64,000 nucleotides of DNA, from NCBI GenBank assembly GCA_905618945.1, contig CAJQTF010000005.1, positions 1 through 64,000 on the forward strand. The letters run 5' to 3'. The position numbers were made by a program, and so were the translations under genes. Below the pieces are notes generated by a model. The model was not told the origin of the DNA. It saw nothing but the letters and a program-made list of their open reading frames with translations, and ran no database searches. Position 1 is the stretch's first letter, and every line of letters starts with the position of its first letter. Shown one piece after another: positions 44,998 to 55,630 of this stretch. Source of the stretch: an uncultured Methylophilaceae bacterium (GTDB lineage Bacteria > Pseudomonadota > Gammaproteobacteria > Burkholderiales > Methylophilaceae).

Positions 44998-46074
44998 CTA
45001 ATGAGTATTTTTAAATTCTTTCATATATTCTACCAGAGCAACGACACCTTCATGAGGCATTGCGTTATATATTGATGCACGAAGCCCACCTATGACTCGA
45101 TGACCCTTCAACCCAAATAAACCATTTTTTTCAGCTCCAAGCAAAAATTTACTTATTAATTGATCATTATGAATAGTAAATGTCACATTCATCCTTGATC
45201 TATTTATCTTGTCTATATTATTAATGTAAAAGTCAGTTGAATCAATAAAATCATAGAGGTAATTTGATTTCTTAAGATTATTTTTTTCAATCGAAGCCAA
45301 GCCGCCATACTGCAACAACCAATCAAACACCAAGCCTGCAATATAAATTCCGTATGATGCCGGAGTATTTATCATCGAGTTATTTTCTGATTGTATTTTC
45401 CAGTTTAATGTTGATGGGGTTTTCTTATCTGCAAAGTCTAATAAATCATCCCTTACGATTAATATAGTTAAACCAGCAGGGCCAATATTTTTCTGCGCAC
45501 CAGCATAAATAACTCCATAGTTAGAAACATCAATTGGTCTTGATAATATAGTTGAGGACATGTCACAAACAATTGGAACATTTTTAATGTTTATATCACC
45601 AAAATATTCCACTCCATTTACAGTTTCGTTTAGGCAAAAGTGTATATAAGCATCATCTTTTTTGTACTTCCATGAATCAATATTTGGAGCTTTGGTGAAG
45701 TTTATGCTCTCAGAAGAAGCTGCAATACTAGTTCCTGAAAAAGGCTGTGAATCTATAAAAGTTCTTTTTGACCAATACCCTGATATTACATAACTTGCTG
45801 TTCTTTTATTCAACAAGTTCATTGGTATCATAAAGTTTTGTGTTACAGCTCCGCCTTGGAGAAATAATACTTTATAGTTCTCTGGCAAATTTAATAATTT
45901 CTTTAAGTTTAACTCTGCATTTTGTATAATAGGGGCGTACTCTTTACCCCTGTGAGACATTTCCATAACCGACATACCAGTTCCGTTCCAATCTAGTAAT
46001 TCAGATTGGGCTTTTATAAGAACTTCCTTAGGAAGGGTCGCTGGTCCAGCAGAAAAATTAAATTTGCAACTCAT
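44998..46074 (-). CDS. serC: Phosphoserine aminotransferase
   Basis: A 358-aa PLP enzyme for serine and vitamin B6 synthesis. It has [15 protein letters not shown] at the N-terminus, [25 protein letters not shown] and the PLP lysine in [18 protein letters not shown]. The ATG at 46074 follows GACGGA and lies inside the gyrA end (17 nt overlap). An ATG 15 nt further upstream is possible. Confidence 0.95.
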   Translation of the reverse strand: MSCKFNFSAGPATLPKEVLIKAQSELLDWNGTGMSVMEMSHRGKEYAPIIQNAELNLKKLLNLPENYKVLFLQGGAVTQNFMIPMNLLNKRTASYVISGYWSKRTFIDSQPFSGTSIAASSESINFTKAPNIDSWKYKKDDAYIHFCLNETVNGVEYFGDINIKNVPIVCDMSSTILSRPIDVSNYGVIYAGAQKNIGPAGLTILIVRDDLLDFADKKTPSTLNWKIQSENNSMINTPASYGIYIAGLVFDWLLQYGGLASIEKNNLKKSNYLYDFIDSTDFYINNIDKINRSRMNVTFTIHNDQLISKFLLGAEKNGLFGLKGHRVIGGLRASIYNAMPHEGVVALVEYMKEFKNTH

Positions 46075-48628
46075 CTTGTCCGTCATCATCTATAAGATCT
46101 GTTTCGACAATTTTTTCTAATCCAGATAGTTTTTCATCCTTGCCTAGATTGATTAATGTTACCCCCTGAGTTGCTCTTCCAAGCTCCCGTATTTCACTAA
46201 CTCGAGTTCTTATTAAAACTCCACCAGTTGTAATAAGCATAATTTCATCATGGTCTCCTACTAGTTTTGCAGCGACAACAATGCCATTTCTATCACTTAC
46301 TTGAATTGCCTTAACTCCCTGAGTTCCCCTACTTGAACGTCTAAATTCAGATAATTGAGTTCTTTTTCCATAACCGTTCTCTGTTGCAACTAAAACTGAT
46401 TCGGAGTCTGAGAAAGAAACTAGAAGCGATAAAACCTGTTGCTTGTCTGCTAATTTCATACCCCTAACACCTCGAGCGTTTCTTCCCATACTTCTAACAG
46501 CTGATTCATCGAACCAAACTGCCTTACCTCCATTGGAAACTAAAACAATATCGTTACTACCATTTGTAACTGAAGCGCCGATTAAAAAGTCACCATTATC
46601 TAATTTAATTGCAATAATTCCTGATTTTCTAGGATTAGAAAAGTCTGAAAGAGGTGTTTTTTTGACTGTACCTTTTGAGGTAGCCATAAAAATATACTGA
46701 TCCTCAACAAAATCCTTAACAGCTAAAATAGCATTTATTTTTTCTCCAGGCATAATTGGAAATAGATTTACAATAGGCTTACCTTTACTAATACGGCTGC
46801 CCTGGGGAACTTCATAAACCTTTAACCAATATACTTGTCCGCGACTTGAGAAACAGAGGATATTGTCATGCGAGTTGGCAACAAACATTTGCTCAATAAA
46901 ATCATCATCCTTTGTTGTCATTGCTTGCTTGCCACGACCCCCTCTTTTCTGGGCTCTATAATCATCTAAGACTTGAGCTTTGATATAACCAGAAATAGTC
47001 AAGGTCACAACCATTTCTTGAGGTGTTATGAGGTCTTCAATCGACAAGTCTTCAGCATTCTCAACAATCTCACTTCTTCTCTTATCTCCATACTCTGATT
47101 TCATTTCTTCAAGATCATCACTAATCATTTTTGTTACGCGTTCAGGTTTAGACAAGATATCTAATAAATTAAGTATAGTATTCATAACCTCTTGATATTC
47201 ACTTACAATTTTTTCTTGTTCTAAACCAGTTAACCTTTGGAGCCTTAATTGAAGTATTTCCTGAGCTTGTAGATCAGATAATTTATACCCCTCACCTTTT
47301 AAGCCAAATTCTTTTGCAAGCCCATCTGGTTTAGACAAATCTTCAGATTCTTTCTTCAACATGGCCTCAACAACAGAAGATTTCCATGATTTTTTCATCA
47401 AGCCTTCTTTGGCCTCAGGAGGCGTCGGAGCAGCTTTAATAATTTTTATCATTTCATCAACATTTGCTAAAGCGACAGCAAGGCCTTCTAATATGTGGCC
47501 TCGATTCCTTGATTTTTTAAGTTCAAAAGTTGTTCTACGAGTTACGACCTCTCTCCGATGTCTAAGAAAAGCATCTAAAATTTCTTTAAGATTTAATAAT
47601 CGAGGTTGGCCGCCTATTAACGCAACCATGTTCATCCCAAAACTATCTTGAAGTTGTGTTTGTTTGTATAAGTTATTTAAAACAACGTCAGGAATTTCTC
47701 CTCTTTTTAGCTCAATCGCTACCCGCATTCCTGCTTTATCAGACTCGTCCCTTAGATCAGAAATACCTTCTATTTTTTTCTCGGTGACTAATTCTGCAAT
47801 TTTTTGAATGAAGTTCTTTTTATTAACTTGGTAAGGTAATTCGTCAACTATTATGGCTTCACGATTGCCTTTCTCAAGTGGTTCGACATGAACTCTACCT
47901 CTCATAACAACTCGGCCTCTACCTGTTCGATAACCTTCCTTTACACCAATGGTTCCATGAATTATTCCTGCTGTAGGAAAATCTGGCGCAGGCATAATTT
48001 TAATCAGTTCGTCTATAGTTATTTCAGGGTTTGATAACAAAGCTAGAGTTGCATCTATTGTTTCAGTTAAATTATGAGGAGGAATATTTGTAGCCATACC
48101 AACAGCAATCCCAGAGCTACCATTAATTAATAAATTTGGAATTCGAGAAGGCATTATTAAAGGTTCAAATTCAGAGCCATCGTAATTAGGGCCGAAATCA
48201 ACTGTTTCTTTATCGATATCTGCTAATAATTCATGCGATATTTTTGACATTCGAATTTCGGTATATCTCATAGCTGCTGCATTATCACCATCAACAGAGC
48301 CGAAATTACCCTGGCCATCAACCAACATATATCGCAAACTAAAATCTTGGGCCATTCGAACTATCGTGTCATAAGCTGCAGTATCTCCATGAGGATGATA
48401 TTTACCAATAACGTCACCAACAATACGTGCAGATTTTTTATAAGGTCTATTGAAACCATTGCTCAACTCATGCATTGCATACAAAACTCTTCGATGAACT
48501 GGTTTTAACCCATCCCTTACATCGGGCAATGCTCTTCCAACAATTACGCTCATAGCATAATCAAGATAAGAGGTTTTCATTTCGTCTTCTAGGTTTACGG
48601 GGATAGTTTCTTTTGCAAATTCGTCCAT
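46058..48628 (-). CDS. gyrA: DNA gyrase subunit A
   Basis: An 856-aa topoisomerase subunit. The breakage-reunion domain has the catalytic Tyr in [11 protein letters not shown]. The quinolone region is [17 protein letters not shown], with Thr at the E. coli Ser83 position and Asp at 87. The coiled-coil [10 protein letters not shown]-type hinge follows. Six C-terminal beta-pinwheel blades include the GyrA box [11 protein letters not shown]. The C-terminus is acidic. No intein. It heads the operon with serC and pheA. Confidence 0.97.
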   Translation of the reverse strand: MDEFAKETIPVNLEDEMKTSYLDYAMSVIVGRALPDVRDGLKPVHRRVLYAMHELSNGFNRPYKKSARIVGDVIGKYHPHGDTAAYDTIVRMAQDFSLRYMLVDGQGNFGSVDGDNAAAMRYTEIRMSKISHELLADIDKETVDFGPNYDGSEFEPLIMPSRIPNLLINGSSGIAVGMATNIPPHNLTETIDATLALLSNPEITIDELIKIMPAPDFPTAGIIHGTIGVKEGYRTGRGRVVMRGRVHVEPLEKGNREAIIVDELPYQVNKKNFIQKIAELVTEKKIEGISDLRDESDKAGMRVAIELKRGEIPDVVLNNLYKQTQLQDSFGMNMVALIGGQPRLLNLKEILDAFLRHRREVVTRRTTFELKKSRNRGHILEGLAVALANVDEMIKIIKAAPTPPEAKEGLMKKSWKSSVVEAMLKKESEDLSKPDGLAKEFGLKGEGYKLSDLQAQEILQLRLQRLTGLEQEKIVSEYQEVMNTILNLLDILSKPERVTKMISDDLEEMKSEYGDKRRSEIVENAEDLSIEDLITPQEMVVTLTISGYIKAQVLDDYRAQKRGGRGKQAMTTKDDDFIEQMFVANSHDNILCFSSRGQVYWLKVYEVPQGSRISKGKPIVNLFPIMPGEKINAILAVKDFVEDQYIFMATSKGTVKKTPLSDFSNPRKSGIIAIKLDNGDFLIGASVTNGSNDIVLVSNGGKAVWFDESAVRSMGRNARGVRGMKLADKQQVLSLLVSFSDSESVLVATENGYGKRTQLSEFRRSSRGTQGVKAIQVSDRNGIVVAAKLVGDHDEIMLITTGGVLIRTRVSEIRELGRATQGVTLINLGKDEKLSGLEKIVETDLIDDDGQDELQI

Positions 48629-48719
48629 ATTTTTTTTAATTTTAACTATTAATTTGAAGGAGGTATTAGCTTTATTTTAGCATGTATATAGCTGAAAATA
48701 TTACTCAGAATAGCTTCAT

Positions 48720-49883
48720 TTACAGTGCTGATAAGTCTGCTTTTATATCATCGATATCTTCCAATCCAACAGCAATTCTTATAAGGCTATCAGCAATCCC
48801 AGAGCTATCCCTTTCTTGCTGAGACAATCTTGAGTGCGTAGTTGATGCTGGATGGGTAATAGTCGATCTTGTATCACCTAAATTAGCAGTAATTGAAATC
48901 AAATTAGTTGAGTCAATTAGATTCCATGCATCTATTTTATCCCCATCAACTTTGAAAGATACAATCCCACCCCCAGCTGATTGTTGCTTCATAGCTAATT
49001 CATGTTGAGGATGAGAAGATAACCCAGGATAATAAACTTCTGATACCTTTTCTCTCTCTTCAAGCCATGTAGCTAATTCCATTGCTTTTGCAGAATGTGC
49101 GTCCATTCTTAATTTTAAAGTTTCTAATCCTTTAAAAAATATCCACGCATTAAAAGGACTCATTGATGTTCCAGCTGATCTTAAAAAATTAGCAACGTGA
49201 TTCATATGCTCTCTTTTACCTAAAACAGCCCCACCTAAACACCTTCCTTGACCATCAAGATATTTGGTTGCGGAATGAATAATTACGTCAGCTCCAAATT
49301 GAAGTGGTAATTGATGGGCTGGGGTACAAAAACAATTATCAACAATCAATAGGCTATTTGACCGGTGGGCCAAATCTGCCAAAACACTAATGTCACAAAT
49401 TTCCGTTAATGGGTTTGAGGGGGTTTCAACAAAAAATAACTTTGTATTTTTTTTAACTGCATTTTGCCATTCATTTAAATTAGTAAGGGAAACATAAGTT
49501 ACATCAAGTCCCCATTTTTTTAAAATATTATCGAATAATTTTACTGTTGTTCCGAATACACTTTTAGACACAACGATATGGTCACCTGTGTTACAAAGAC
49601 TCATTACGCTAGCTAAAATTGCCGACATACCAGTCGAGGTTGCAACACATTGCTCAGCACCTTCAAGACTTGCTAAACGATCTTCAAACATTTTTACAGA
49701 GGGGTTAGTAAAGCGAGAATAGATATTACCTACTTCAGAATTAGCAAACCTAGCAGCAGCTTCCTTAGCATTTTTAAATACAAAACTTGATGTTAAGTAT
49801 AAAGCCTCAGAATGTTCACCTTGATCAGATCTTATTGAGCCAGCTCTCACTGAATTGGTTTCAAATTTTTTATTATTTTTCAT
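48720..49883 (-). CDS. metZ: O-succinylhomoserine sulfhydrylase
   Basis: A 387-aa PLP enzyme of the trans-sulfuration family, forming homocysteine from O-succinylhomoserine and sulfide. It has YSRFTNPSVKMFEDRLASLE, the PLP lysine in HSATKYLDGQGRCLGG and ITHPASTTHSRLSQQER. DGQGRCLGG and the position after purF match MetZ of proteobacteria. The ATG has a weak ribosome site that sits just after a SAM-II-like leader, so translation is probably switched off when SAM is abundant. Confidence 0.9.
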   Translation of the reverse strand: MKNNKKFETNSVRAGSIRSDQGEHSEALYLTSSFVFKNAKEAAARFANSEVGNIYSRFTNPSVKMFEDRLASLEGAEQCVATSTGMSAILASVMSLCNTGDHIVVSKSVFGTTVKLFDNILKKWGLDVTYVSLTNLNEWQNAVKKNTKLFFVETPSNPLTEICDISVLADLAHRSNSLLIVDNCFCTPAHQLPLQFGADVIIHSATKYLDGQGRCLGGAVLGKREHMNHVANFLRSAGTSMSPFNAWIFFKGLETLKLRMDAHSAKAMELATWLEEREKVSEVYYPGLSSHPQHELAMKQQSAGGGIVSFKVDGDKIDAWNLIDSTNLISITANLGDTRSTITHPASTTHSRLSQQERDSSGIADSLIRIAVGLEDIDDIKADLSAL

Positions 49884-49896
49884 TTAAATTTCTTAT

Positions 49897-49960
49897 TACT
49901 GTTTAGCTACTTTAACAAATGTCTAGGTGTAGCAAGTTGGTATAAAGCCACCTCTCTTTC
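49897..49960 (-). ncRNA. SAM-II-class riboswitch upstream of metZ
   Basis: The leader reads, in order, AGGTG, a loop with GCTTTATACCAACTTGC, the closing strand CACCT, a linker, then TTAAAGTAGCTAAACAG. This matches the SAM-II fold: stem P1 (AGGTG/CACCT), a U-rich loop, and a 3' segment GTAGCTAAA whose GTAGC pairs with GCTAC next to P1 to make the pseudoknot. The GTAGCTAAA end is the same as in the crystallised marine SAM-II RNA as I recall it. It ends about 13 nt before the metZ ATG, suited to hiding the ribosome site. SAM-V, which shares this core, is an alternative name. Confidence 0.75.
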
Positions 49961-49979
49961 TAGTAATCGATTCTCCAAA

Positions 49980-50017
49980 TAAAAAAACCCGTTGAGCATC
50001 AATTTGCTAAAACGGGT
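49980..50017 (-). terminator. Terminator hairpin after purF
   Basis: On the minus strand ACCCGTT and AACGGGT form a 7-bp stem with a 17-nt loop, followed by seven T residues. An alternative stem upstream (TGCTAAA at 50027-50033 with TTTAGCA at 50005-50011) would use part of the 5' arm and could prevent termination. The site lies between purF and the metZ leader. Confidence 0.7.
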
Positions 50018-50123
50018 ATCAATCGGTTTAGCAGTTATTTTTTTTACGCCCTGCAATCTGAATCAAAACGGCGTATGAAAAATATTATCCTCTTTATAAA
50101 AAAAAATACAAGCATGGTTGTAG

Positions 50124-51665
50124 CTAGACTAGTTCTCCTTCCTCATTCTCCGGAAGTGTGAAGCTAAAGTCTAATTGAGATGTTGTAATTGATGCATCAG
50201 TATTCTTGAGATTGTCTGATCTTAAAGACTCAAGTTTATTTAAGTAATTTTCATCAATCCCTCCTGTTACATATATTCCATCAAAGCAAGAACAATCAAA
50301 AGTTTTTAAATCATTACTTTCTTGAATAATATTTTTTTTCAACTCATCCAAGTCTTGATAAATAAGTCTATCTGCGCCAATTTCTTCACATACATCTTTG
50401 TCAGCCTTGTTAAAAGCTATTAATTCATTTCTTGAAGGCATATCAATACCGTATACATTTGGATATTTTACTGGGGGTGCCGCAGACGCTAAATAAACAT
50501 TTTTAGCTCCGGCATCTCTTGCCATCTGAACAATTTCTCTTGCAGTTGTTCCTCTTACAATCGAGTCATCAATTAATAAAACATTTTTACCTTCAAATTC
50601 TACCTTGATTGGGTTTAATTTTTGCCTAACAGATTTTTTTCTTAATGCCTGTCCTGGCATTATAAAAGTTCTTCCAATATATCTATTCTTAATAAAGCCT
50701 TCACGAAAATCTGCATTTAGCATGAGAGATACTTCGAGAGCGCTTGGGCGGCTTGTATCTGGAATCGGAATAACAACATCAATTTTAATATCAGGCCATT
50801 CTTTTTTAATTTTTTTAGCAAGTGATTTACCCATATTCAATCTAGTTTGGTAAACAGAAACTCCATCAATCATTGAGTCTGGTCTTGCTAGATATACATA
50901 CTCAAAAATACATGGTGATTGCTTGATATTTAGAATACATTTTTTTGAATAAAAATTGCCATCCATATCAATAAATATCGCCTCGCCTGGTTCAACATCC
51001 CTTAAAATCTTAAATCCTAGAACATCAAGCGCAACACTTTCTGAGGCTACAATGTATTCAGGCCCATCTGTTGTTTCGTTTATACCAATAACTAAAGGCC
51101 TAATACCATTTGGGTCCCTAAAGGCTAATAGTCCAAAATTATTAATCATAGAAACTACTGCAAAAGCACCTTCACATCTATCATATACAGAACTAACTGC
51201 TTCAAAAATTATATCGGATGTTAAAACATTTTCTTGGGTGGCTTTACCAATTGAATTAGCTAAAACATTTAATAAAACTTCTGAGTCAGAGTTGGTATTA
51301 ATATGCCTAAGATCTTCTTTAAACATATCTTCTTTGAGTCGCTCAGAATTTGTTAAATTTCCGTTATGACCTAAAACAATACCATAAGGAGAGTTCACAT
51401 AGAATGGTTGGGCTTCAGCTACAGAGGAGGATCCAGCTGTTGGATAGCGAACATGGCCAATACCAATATTGCCAGTTAAGTTTCGCATATGCCTTGTATG
51501 AAACACATCTTTTACAAGACCATTATTTTTATGCATTTTGATACGACCTGAACTACAGGTAGCTATGCCAGCTGCATCTTGGCCTCTATGTTGCAGAACT
51601 AATAGCCCATCATAAAGCATTTGATTTACAGGGTTATTAGCAACAATACCAATTATTCCACACAT
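50124..51665 (-). CDS. purF: Amidophosphoribosyltransferase
   Basis: A 513-aa enzyme for the first step of purine synthesis. The catalytic Cys follows the initiator Met (MCGIIGIVANN). The glutaminase domain has LQHRGQDAAGIAT and LGHNGNL. The PRT domain has the PRPP motif VLLIDDSIVRGTTAREI and RPSALEVSLML. No N-terminal propeptide is present. It belongs to the cvpA-purF-metZ series. Confidence 0.96.
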   Translation of the reverse strand: MCGIIGIVANNPVNQMLYDGLLVLQHRGQDAAGIATCSSGRIKMHKNNGLVKDVFHTRHMRNLTGNIGIGHVRYPTAGSSSVAEAQPFYVNSPYGIVLGHNGNLTNSERLKEDMFKEDLRHINTNSDSEVLLNVLANSIGKATQENVLTSDIIFEAVSSVYDRCEGAFAVVSMINNFGLLAFRDPNGIRPLVIGINETTDGPEYIVASESVALDVLGFKILRDVEPGEAIFIDMDGNFYSKKCILNIKQSPCIFEYVYLARPDSMIDGVSVYQTRLNMGKSLAKKIKKEWPDIKIDVVIPIPDTSRPSALEVSLMLNADFREGFIKNRYIGRTFIMPGQALRKKSVRQKLNPIKVEFEGKNVLLIDDSIVRGTTAREIVQMARDAGAKNVYLASAAPPVKYPNVYGIDMPSRNELIAFNKADKDVCEEIGADRLIYQDLDELKKNIIQESNDLKTFDCSCFDGIYVTGGIDENYLNKLESLRSDNLKNTDASITTSQLDFSFTLPENEEGELV

Positions 51666-51681
51666 AATTACTCTCTTAAAA

Positions 51682-52182
51682 TTAGGTCAGAATATAGCTA
51701 TATTTTACCTTGTTAGTCCATTCATAGGGAAAATAAGATAAAGTTTTTTCCATTGCCAACTTGATAGCAGGAATTGTTTTTGATTCAGCTAAAATTGTTT
51801 CACTTATAAACGATGTTTTTTCAACAAGAAAGATTAATATAAAAGTTATTAAGACTCCCCTCATAAAACCAAAAATACTACCCATAATTATATTAAAAAA
51901 ACCTAATCCAATATTTTTTATTAATTGATTTAATAAAGCAGCTAAAAATGACGCCACTAATAAAATGATTACAAAAATAACCATATAAATAATTATAAAA
52001 TTTATATGTTCGCCAAAATCAAAAGGCACGTATTTTAGAAGATCACCACTAAAAAGATTAGCGAAATAGAAGGCAAAAATCCAACCGGCTAAGGAAAATA
52101 GTTCTCTCGTAAAACCCCTATAGCAACCAACTAAAAAAGAAATAAATATAATAGAGATAAATAAATAATCAAGATATGTCAT
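51682..52182 (-). CDS. cvpA: Colicin V production family membrane protein
   Basis: A 166-aa inner-membrane protein with four to five helices, starting MTYLDYLFISIIFISFLVGC and containing FTRELFSLAGWIFAFYFANL. CvpA proteins help maintain the cell envelope; the biochemical function is not settled. It stands directly upstream of purF, the usual place for cvpA. Confidence 0.9.
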   Translation of the reverse strand: MTYLDYLFISIIFISFLVGCYRGFTRELFSLAGWIFAFYFANLFSGDLLKYVPFDFGEHINFIIIYMVIFVIILLVASFLAALLNQLIKNIGLGFFNIIMGSIFGFMRGVLITFILIFLVEKTSFISETILAESKTIPAIKLAMEKTLSYFPYEWTNKVKYSYILT

Positions 52183-52186
52183 GTAA

Positions 52187-52705
52187 CTATTCGCGCTTAA
52201 TTAAGCCAGGAAAATTAGCATTCTTTAACTTTCTTAGGACTCCTCGTGCTTCCTTTTCCGTAGAAAAGAATTGCGTTGTAAGTTTAATCTTTTCCTGACC
52301 CGAAAGATTTATTTTTTTTATTTGAGTTTTAAATCCAATATTATTTATTTTTTTGCTTAGTTGCTGAGTTTTTTCTTTATCGCTAAATATCCCAATTTGC
52401 ACAGTAAATATTTTTTTATTTTTTATGACAGATTGTTTAGTTAAGTTTGATTTCTTTATTAATTGCTCAGAACTTAATTCTATAAACTCTATATTCTCGA
52501 TATCCTCTTTTATATTGAAACTTGCTGGACCCATTTCCAAAAAAGATACTTTTATTTCTTTGCTAGTATCTATTTGTTCTGTATTTTTTATAAAAAATAC
52601 AGAAAGTGTAAATAATATTATTAAAATAGTAATTGCTCCTATAAGCCTTCTTTTAGATCTTTTAATTATCACGGTTTCGTGAAAAGACTCTTTTGAACCA
52701 ACCAT
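52187..52705 (-). CDS. SPOR-domain membrane protein (DedD-like)
   Basis: A 172-aa protein with a single transmembrane helix (about 22-40, IGAITILIILFTLSVFFI) and a C-terminal SPOR domain (about 95-170, FTVQIGIFSDKEKTQQLSKK). SPOR domains bind denuded glycan at the division site, so a role in septation is likely. It lies between folC (1-nt overlap) and cvpA, where DedD-type genes are found in related genomes. Confidence 0.82.
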   Translation of the reverse strand: MVGSKESFHETVIIKRSKRRLIGAITILIILFTLSVFFIKNTEQIDTSKEIKVSFLEMGPASFNIKEDIENIEFIELSSEQLIKKSNLTKQSVIKNKKIFTVQIGIFSDKEKTQQLSKKINNIGFKTQIKKINLSGQEKIKLTTQFFSTEKEARGVLRKLKNANFPGLIKRE

Positions 52706-53964
52706 TATATTTTTATCCCATGCATAGATTCACTTACAGTGAAAAATGAACCATAAATTATAATATTATCATTAAGATTGCATTTCTTATATGCATTCTT
52801 ATAAGCCTGATTTAAATTATTAAACTTATTTATAACTACTTTTTTATTATATTTTTTAAGCGTTGCAATGATTACATTAATTTTTTGTGCTTTAGAATCA
52901 TTTATTTCACTTACAAACCATTCGTCAACAATATTAATAAATGGCATCAAAACTTTTTTTATATCTTTGTTTTCAAGTATAGAAAAAACCGCATAAACTT
53001 TACCAGCCCTCTTTGACGTACTTATAAAATTATATAAATTGAGTGCGGCATCAGTATTATGTGCGACATCTGCAACAATATAAGGCTCATTAGATAAAAT
53101 CTGGAGCCTTCCGTCTATTCTTGCATCTTTAATGCCCTCTTTAATGGCGCCTAATCTAACAGGAAGTTTATTTTGAAGTAGGTTAACTGCACGAAGGCAT
53201 CCAGCTAGATTGGTTAGTTGATTTTTCCCTTTTAAATTTGGCAAAGGTAAATCATTCATTAAAATATTAACGCTTTTAAAATTATAGTTTTCCGAAGTAG
53301 ACTTATAAGAATAATCATCATTAAGAATTGATAATGATGCATTGAGTTTATTTAATTCGTTAATCATTGATTTAGGTATATTTTCGAAGTTTAAAATTGC
53401 ATGTTTATTAGGTCTACATATTCCAGATTTCTCATGCGCAATTTCTTTAATAGTTCCCCCTAAAAATTCTTGATGATCCATACCAATTGAGGTGATTATT
53501 GATAAATCTGGATCAAATATATTTACAGCATCTAATCTCCCCCCTAAGCCTACCTCTAAAATAGCTATGTCTATCTTTTTTTCTATAAATATATTCATCG
53601 CAGCTAAGGTAGTTATTTCAAAGTAAGTAAGCTCTGTTGATTTTTTCTTTGTATTAACTAAATTTAACGATTTAAGAATAGTTTCATCATTAACCTGTTC
53701 TAAATTTATTTTTATTCTTTCATTAAATTTAAAAAGGTGAGGTGATGTATAACAGCCGACAGAATAGCCAGCCTTAGAATAAATTGCTTCAAGGAAAGCA
53801 CAAACGGAGCCTTTTCCATTAGTGCCACCAACAGTAATAATTGGAAAATTTGGATCGATATTGAGAGAATTTTTTACTCTACCCACCCTATCAAGTCCCA
53901 TTTTTATAGCCTGACTATTAATATCAGAATAAAAATTATTTATATAATCGTGAAGTTTGCTCAA
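52705..53964 (-). CDS. folC: Folylpolyglutamate / dihydrofolate synthase
   Basis: A 419-aa Mur-ligase-like ATPase. It has the P-loop [18 protein letters not shown], the folate loop [26 protein letters not shown] and [13 protein letters not shown], and the C-terminal domain [10 protein letters not shown]. It adds glutamate to dihydropteroate and folates, relevant to C1 metabolism here. It overlaps accD by 4 nt and the SPOR gene by 1 nt. Confidence 0.93.
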   Translation of the reverse strand: MSKLHDYINNFYSDINSQAIKMGLDRVGRVKNSLNIDPNFPIITVGGTNGKGSVCAFLEAIYSKAGYSVGCYTSPHLFKFNERIKINLEQVNDETILKSLNLVNTKKKSTELTYFEITTLAAMNIFIEKKIDIAILEVGLGGRLDAVNIFDPDLSIITSIGMDHQEFLGGTIKEIAHEKSGICRPNKHAILNFENIPKSMINELNKLNASLSILNDDYSYKSTSENYNFKSVNILMNDLPLPNLKGKNQLTNLAGCLRAVNLLQNKLPVRLGAIKEGIKDARIDGRLQILSNEPYIVADVAHNTDAALNLYNFISTSKRAGKVYAVFSILENKDIKKVLMPFINIVDEWFVSEINDSKAQKINVIIATLKKYNKKVVINKFNNLNQAYKNAYKKCNLNDNIIIYGSFFTVSESMHGIKI

Positions 53965-54815
53965 TTAGCACTTAAATGGGTAATAAGTCCAACGAGAGAT
54001 TTCCTCATTTGCCTTCTATCAACAATAAAATCAATTGCGCCGTGTTCCAATAAGAATTCAGCCCTCTGAAATCCTTCAGGTAATTTTTCCCTGACTGTTG
54101 ATTCAATTACTCTTGGGCCAGCAAATCCAATTAGAGCTTTTGGTTCAGCAATAATTATATCGCCCAACATTGCAAAACTTGCTGAAACACCGCCCATTGT
54201 TGGGTCTGTAAGAATTGAAATGAATGGTAATTTAGAAGCGGCTAGCTTTGTTAAAACTGCGCTAGTTTTGGCCATTTGCATTAAAGATAACAATCCCTCT
54301 TGCATTCTAGCTCCGCCACTTGCAGCGACACATATAAAAGGACTATTATTTTCAATAGCGGTATTAACTGCTAAAACAAATTTTTCACCGACTACGGAAC
54401 CCATTGAGCCACCCATAAAATTAAATTCAAATGCTGCTATAACAACTGGGATAGACTCAATTTTTCCCTCCATTACAATTAAAGCATCGTTTTCTCCAAG
54501 TTTTTTCTGTGTTGAGGCTAACCTATCTTTGTAAGATTTTGTATCCTTAAATTTTAACGGGTCTGTTGGTTTTATTTTATTTCCAAGTTCGATTTGATAT
54601 GGAGTATCTAAGAGCATAGTTAGTCTAAACCTTGCAGAAATTCTATTATGAAAGCTACAATTAGAGCAAACCTCTAAATTTTTTTCTAAATCTGTTTTAT
54701 ATAAAGCTGTTTGGCATATTGGGCATTTGTGCCATAAACCTTCAGGAATATTTCTCTTAACGCGACCTACAATTCTTTTTATTTTTGGTGGAATAATATT
54801 TTTTAACCAGCTCAC
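53961..54815 (-). CDS. accD: Acetyl-CoA carboxylase carboxyltransferase subunit beta
   Basis: A 284-aa subunit. The N-terminal zinc ribbon is CPICQTALY and [10 protein letters not shown], and the carboxyltransferase core includes [37 protein letters not shown] and [14 protein letters not shown]. With AccA it forms malonyl-CoA. It lies between trpA and folC with 4-nt overlaps on both sides, the standard arrangement. Confidence 0.96.
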   Translation of the reverse strand: MSWLKNIIPPKIKRIVGRVKRNIPEGLWHKCPICQTALYKTDLEKNLEVCSNCSFHNRISARFRLTMLLDTPYQIELGNKIKPTDPLKFKDTKSYKDRLASTQKKLGENDALIVMEGKIESIPVVIAAFEFNFMGGSMGSVVGEKFVLAVNTAIENNSPFICVAASGGARMQEGLLSLMQMAKTSAVLTKLAASKLPFISILTDPTMGGVSASFAMLGDIIIAEPKALIGFAGPRVIESTVREKLPEGFQRAEFLLEHGAIDFIVDRRQMRKSLVGLITHLSAN

Positions 54816-55624
54816 TTTGAAATTACCTCTTCACTAATAGAGTTTTTCATTTCGACCACCAAGTTTCTAATATTATTAATTAGATCACCATCATTTGATT
54901 CTTCAATTTCTTGCACAATCCTGCTTCCTATAACCACAGCATCTGAAATGGCTGCAACCTCTTTTGCAGTTTTTGCATCTCTTACACCAAAACCTACCCC
55001 CACTGGAAGCTCAGTAAATTCTTTTATATTCTTAACTTTTTTTGACACCTGATTGATATCTATATTCGCTGACCCAGTTACACCTTTCAGCGATACGTAA
55101 TACAAAAAACCGGTAGCTTGATTAATTATCAATTCAATCCTTTTATTATCTGTTGTTGGTGATATAAGAAAAATACTATCAATACCATTCTCTTTTAATT
55201 TCTTAACAAACTGCTCTGATTCTTCTGGTGGATAATCGACAGTTATAACTCCATCTATATCAGCATCTTTAATCAGTGATACAAAATTATCAATACCAAT
55301 AGCCTCAATTGGATTTGCATAACCCATTAGAATTATTGGTGTTGTTTTATTATTTTTTCTAAATTCTGCAGCTAATTTGATTGTTGTGGTGATGCCAACA
55401 TTATTTTTCAATGCTCTTTCACTTGCTCTTTGAATAACTGGGCCATCAGCCATAGGGTCAGAAAATGGGATTCCGAGTTCGATCATATCAGCTCCTGCTG
55501 AGACAAGGGTATTCATTATTTCAACTGTCTTATCTGGATGTGGGTCACCAGCAGTGAAAAAAGGGATTAATGCTTTCTCTTTTTTATTTTTTAAAGATTT
55601 AAAAGTGGCTTGAATTCTAGACAT
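54812..55624 (-). CDS. trpA: Tryptophan synthase alpha subunit
   Basis: A 270-aa TIM barrel. It has [19 protein letters not shown], the catalytic Glu in [19 protein letters not shown] and [12 protein letters not shown] (catalytic Asp region), with [15 protein letters not shown] at the phosphate site. It cleaves indole-glycerol phosphate and passes indole to TrpB. Confidence 0.96.
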   Translation of the reverse strand: MSRIQATFKSLKNKKEKALIPFFTAGDPHPDKTVEIMNTLVSAGADMIELGIPFSDPMADGPVIQRASERALKNNVGITTTIKLAAEFRKNNKTTPIILMGYANPIEAIGIDNFVSLIKDADIDGVITVDYPPEESEQFVKKLKENGIDSIFLISPTTDNKRIELIINQATGFLYYVSLKGVTGSANIDINQVSKKVKNIKEFTELPVGVGFGVRDAKTAKEVAAISDAVVIGSRIVQEIEESNDGDLINNIRNLVVEMKNSISEEVISK

Positions 55625-55630
55625 AATTTT

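Noticed and set aside
46074-46089. Longer start of SerC
   Set aside because: The extra five residues lie in the gyrA end and the GGA ribosome site favours 46074.
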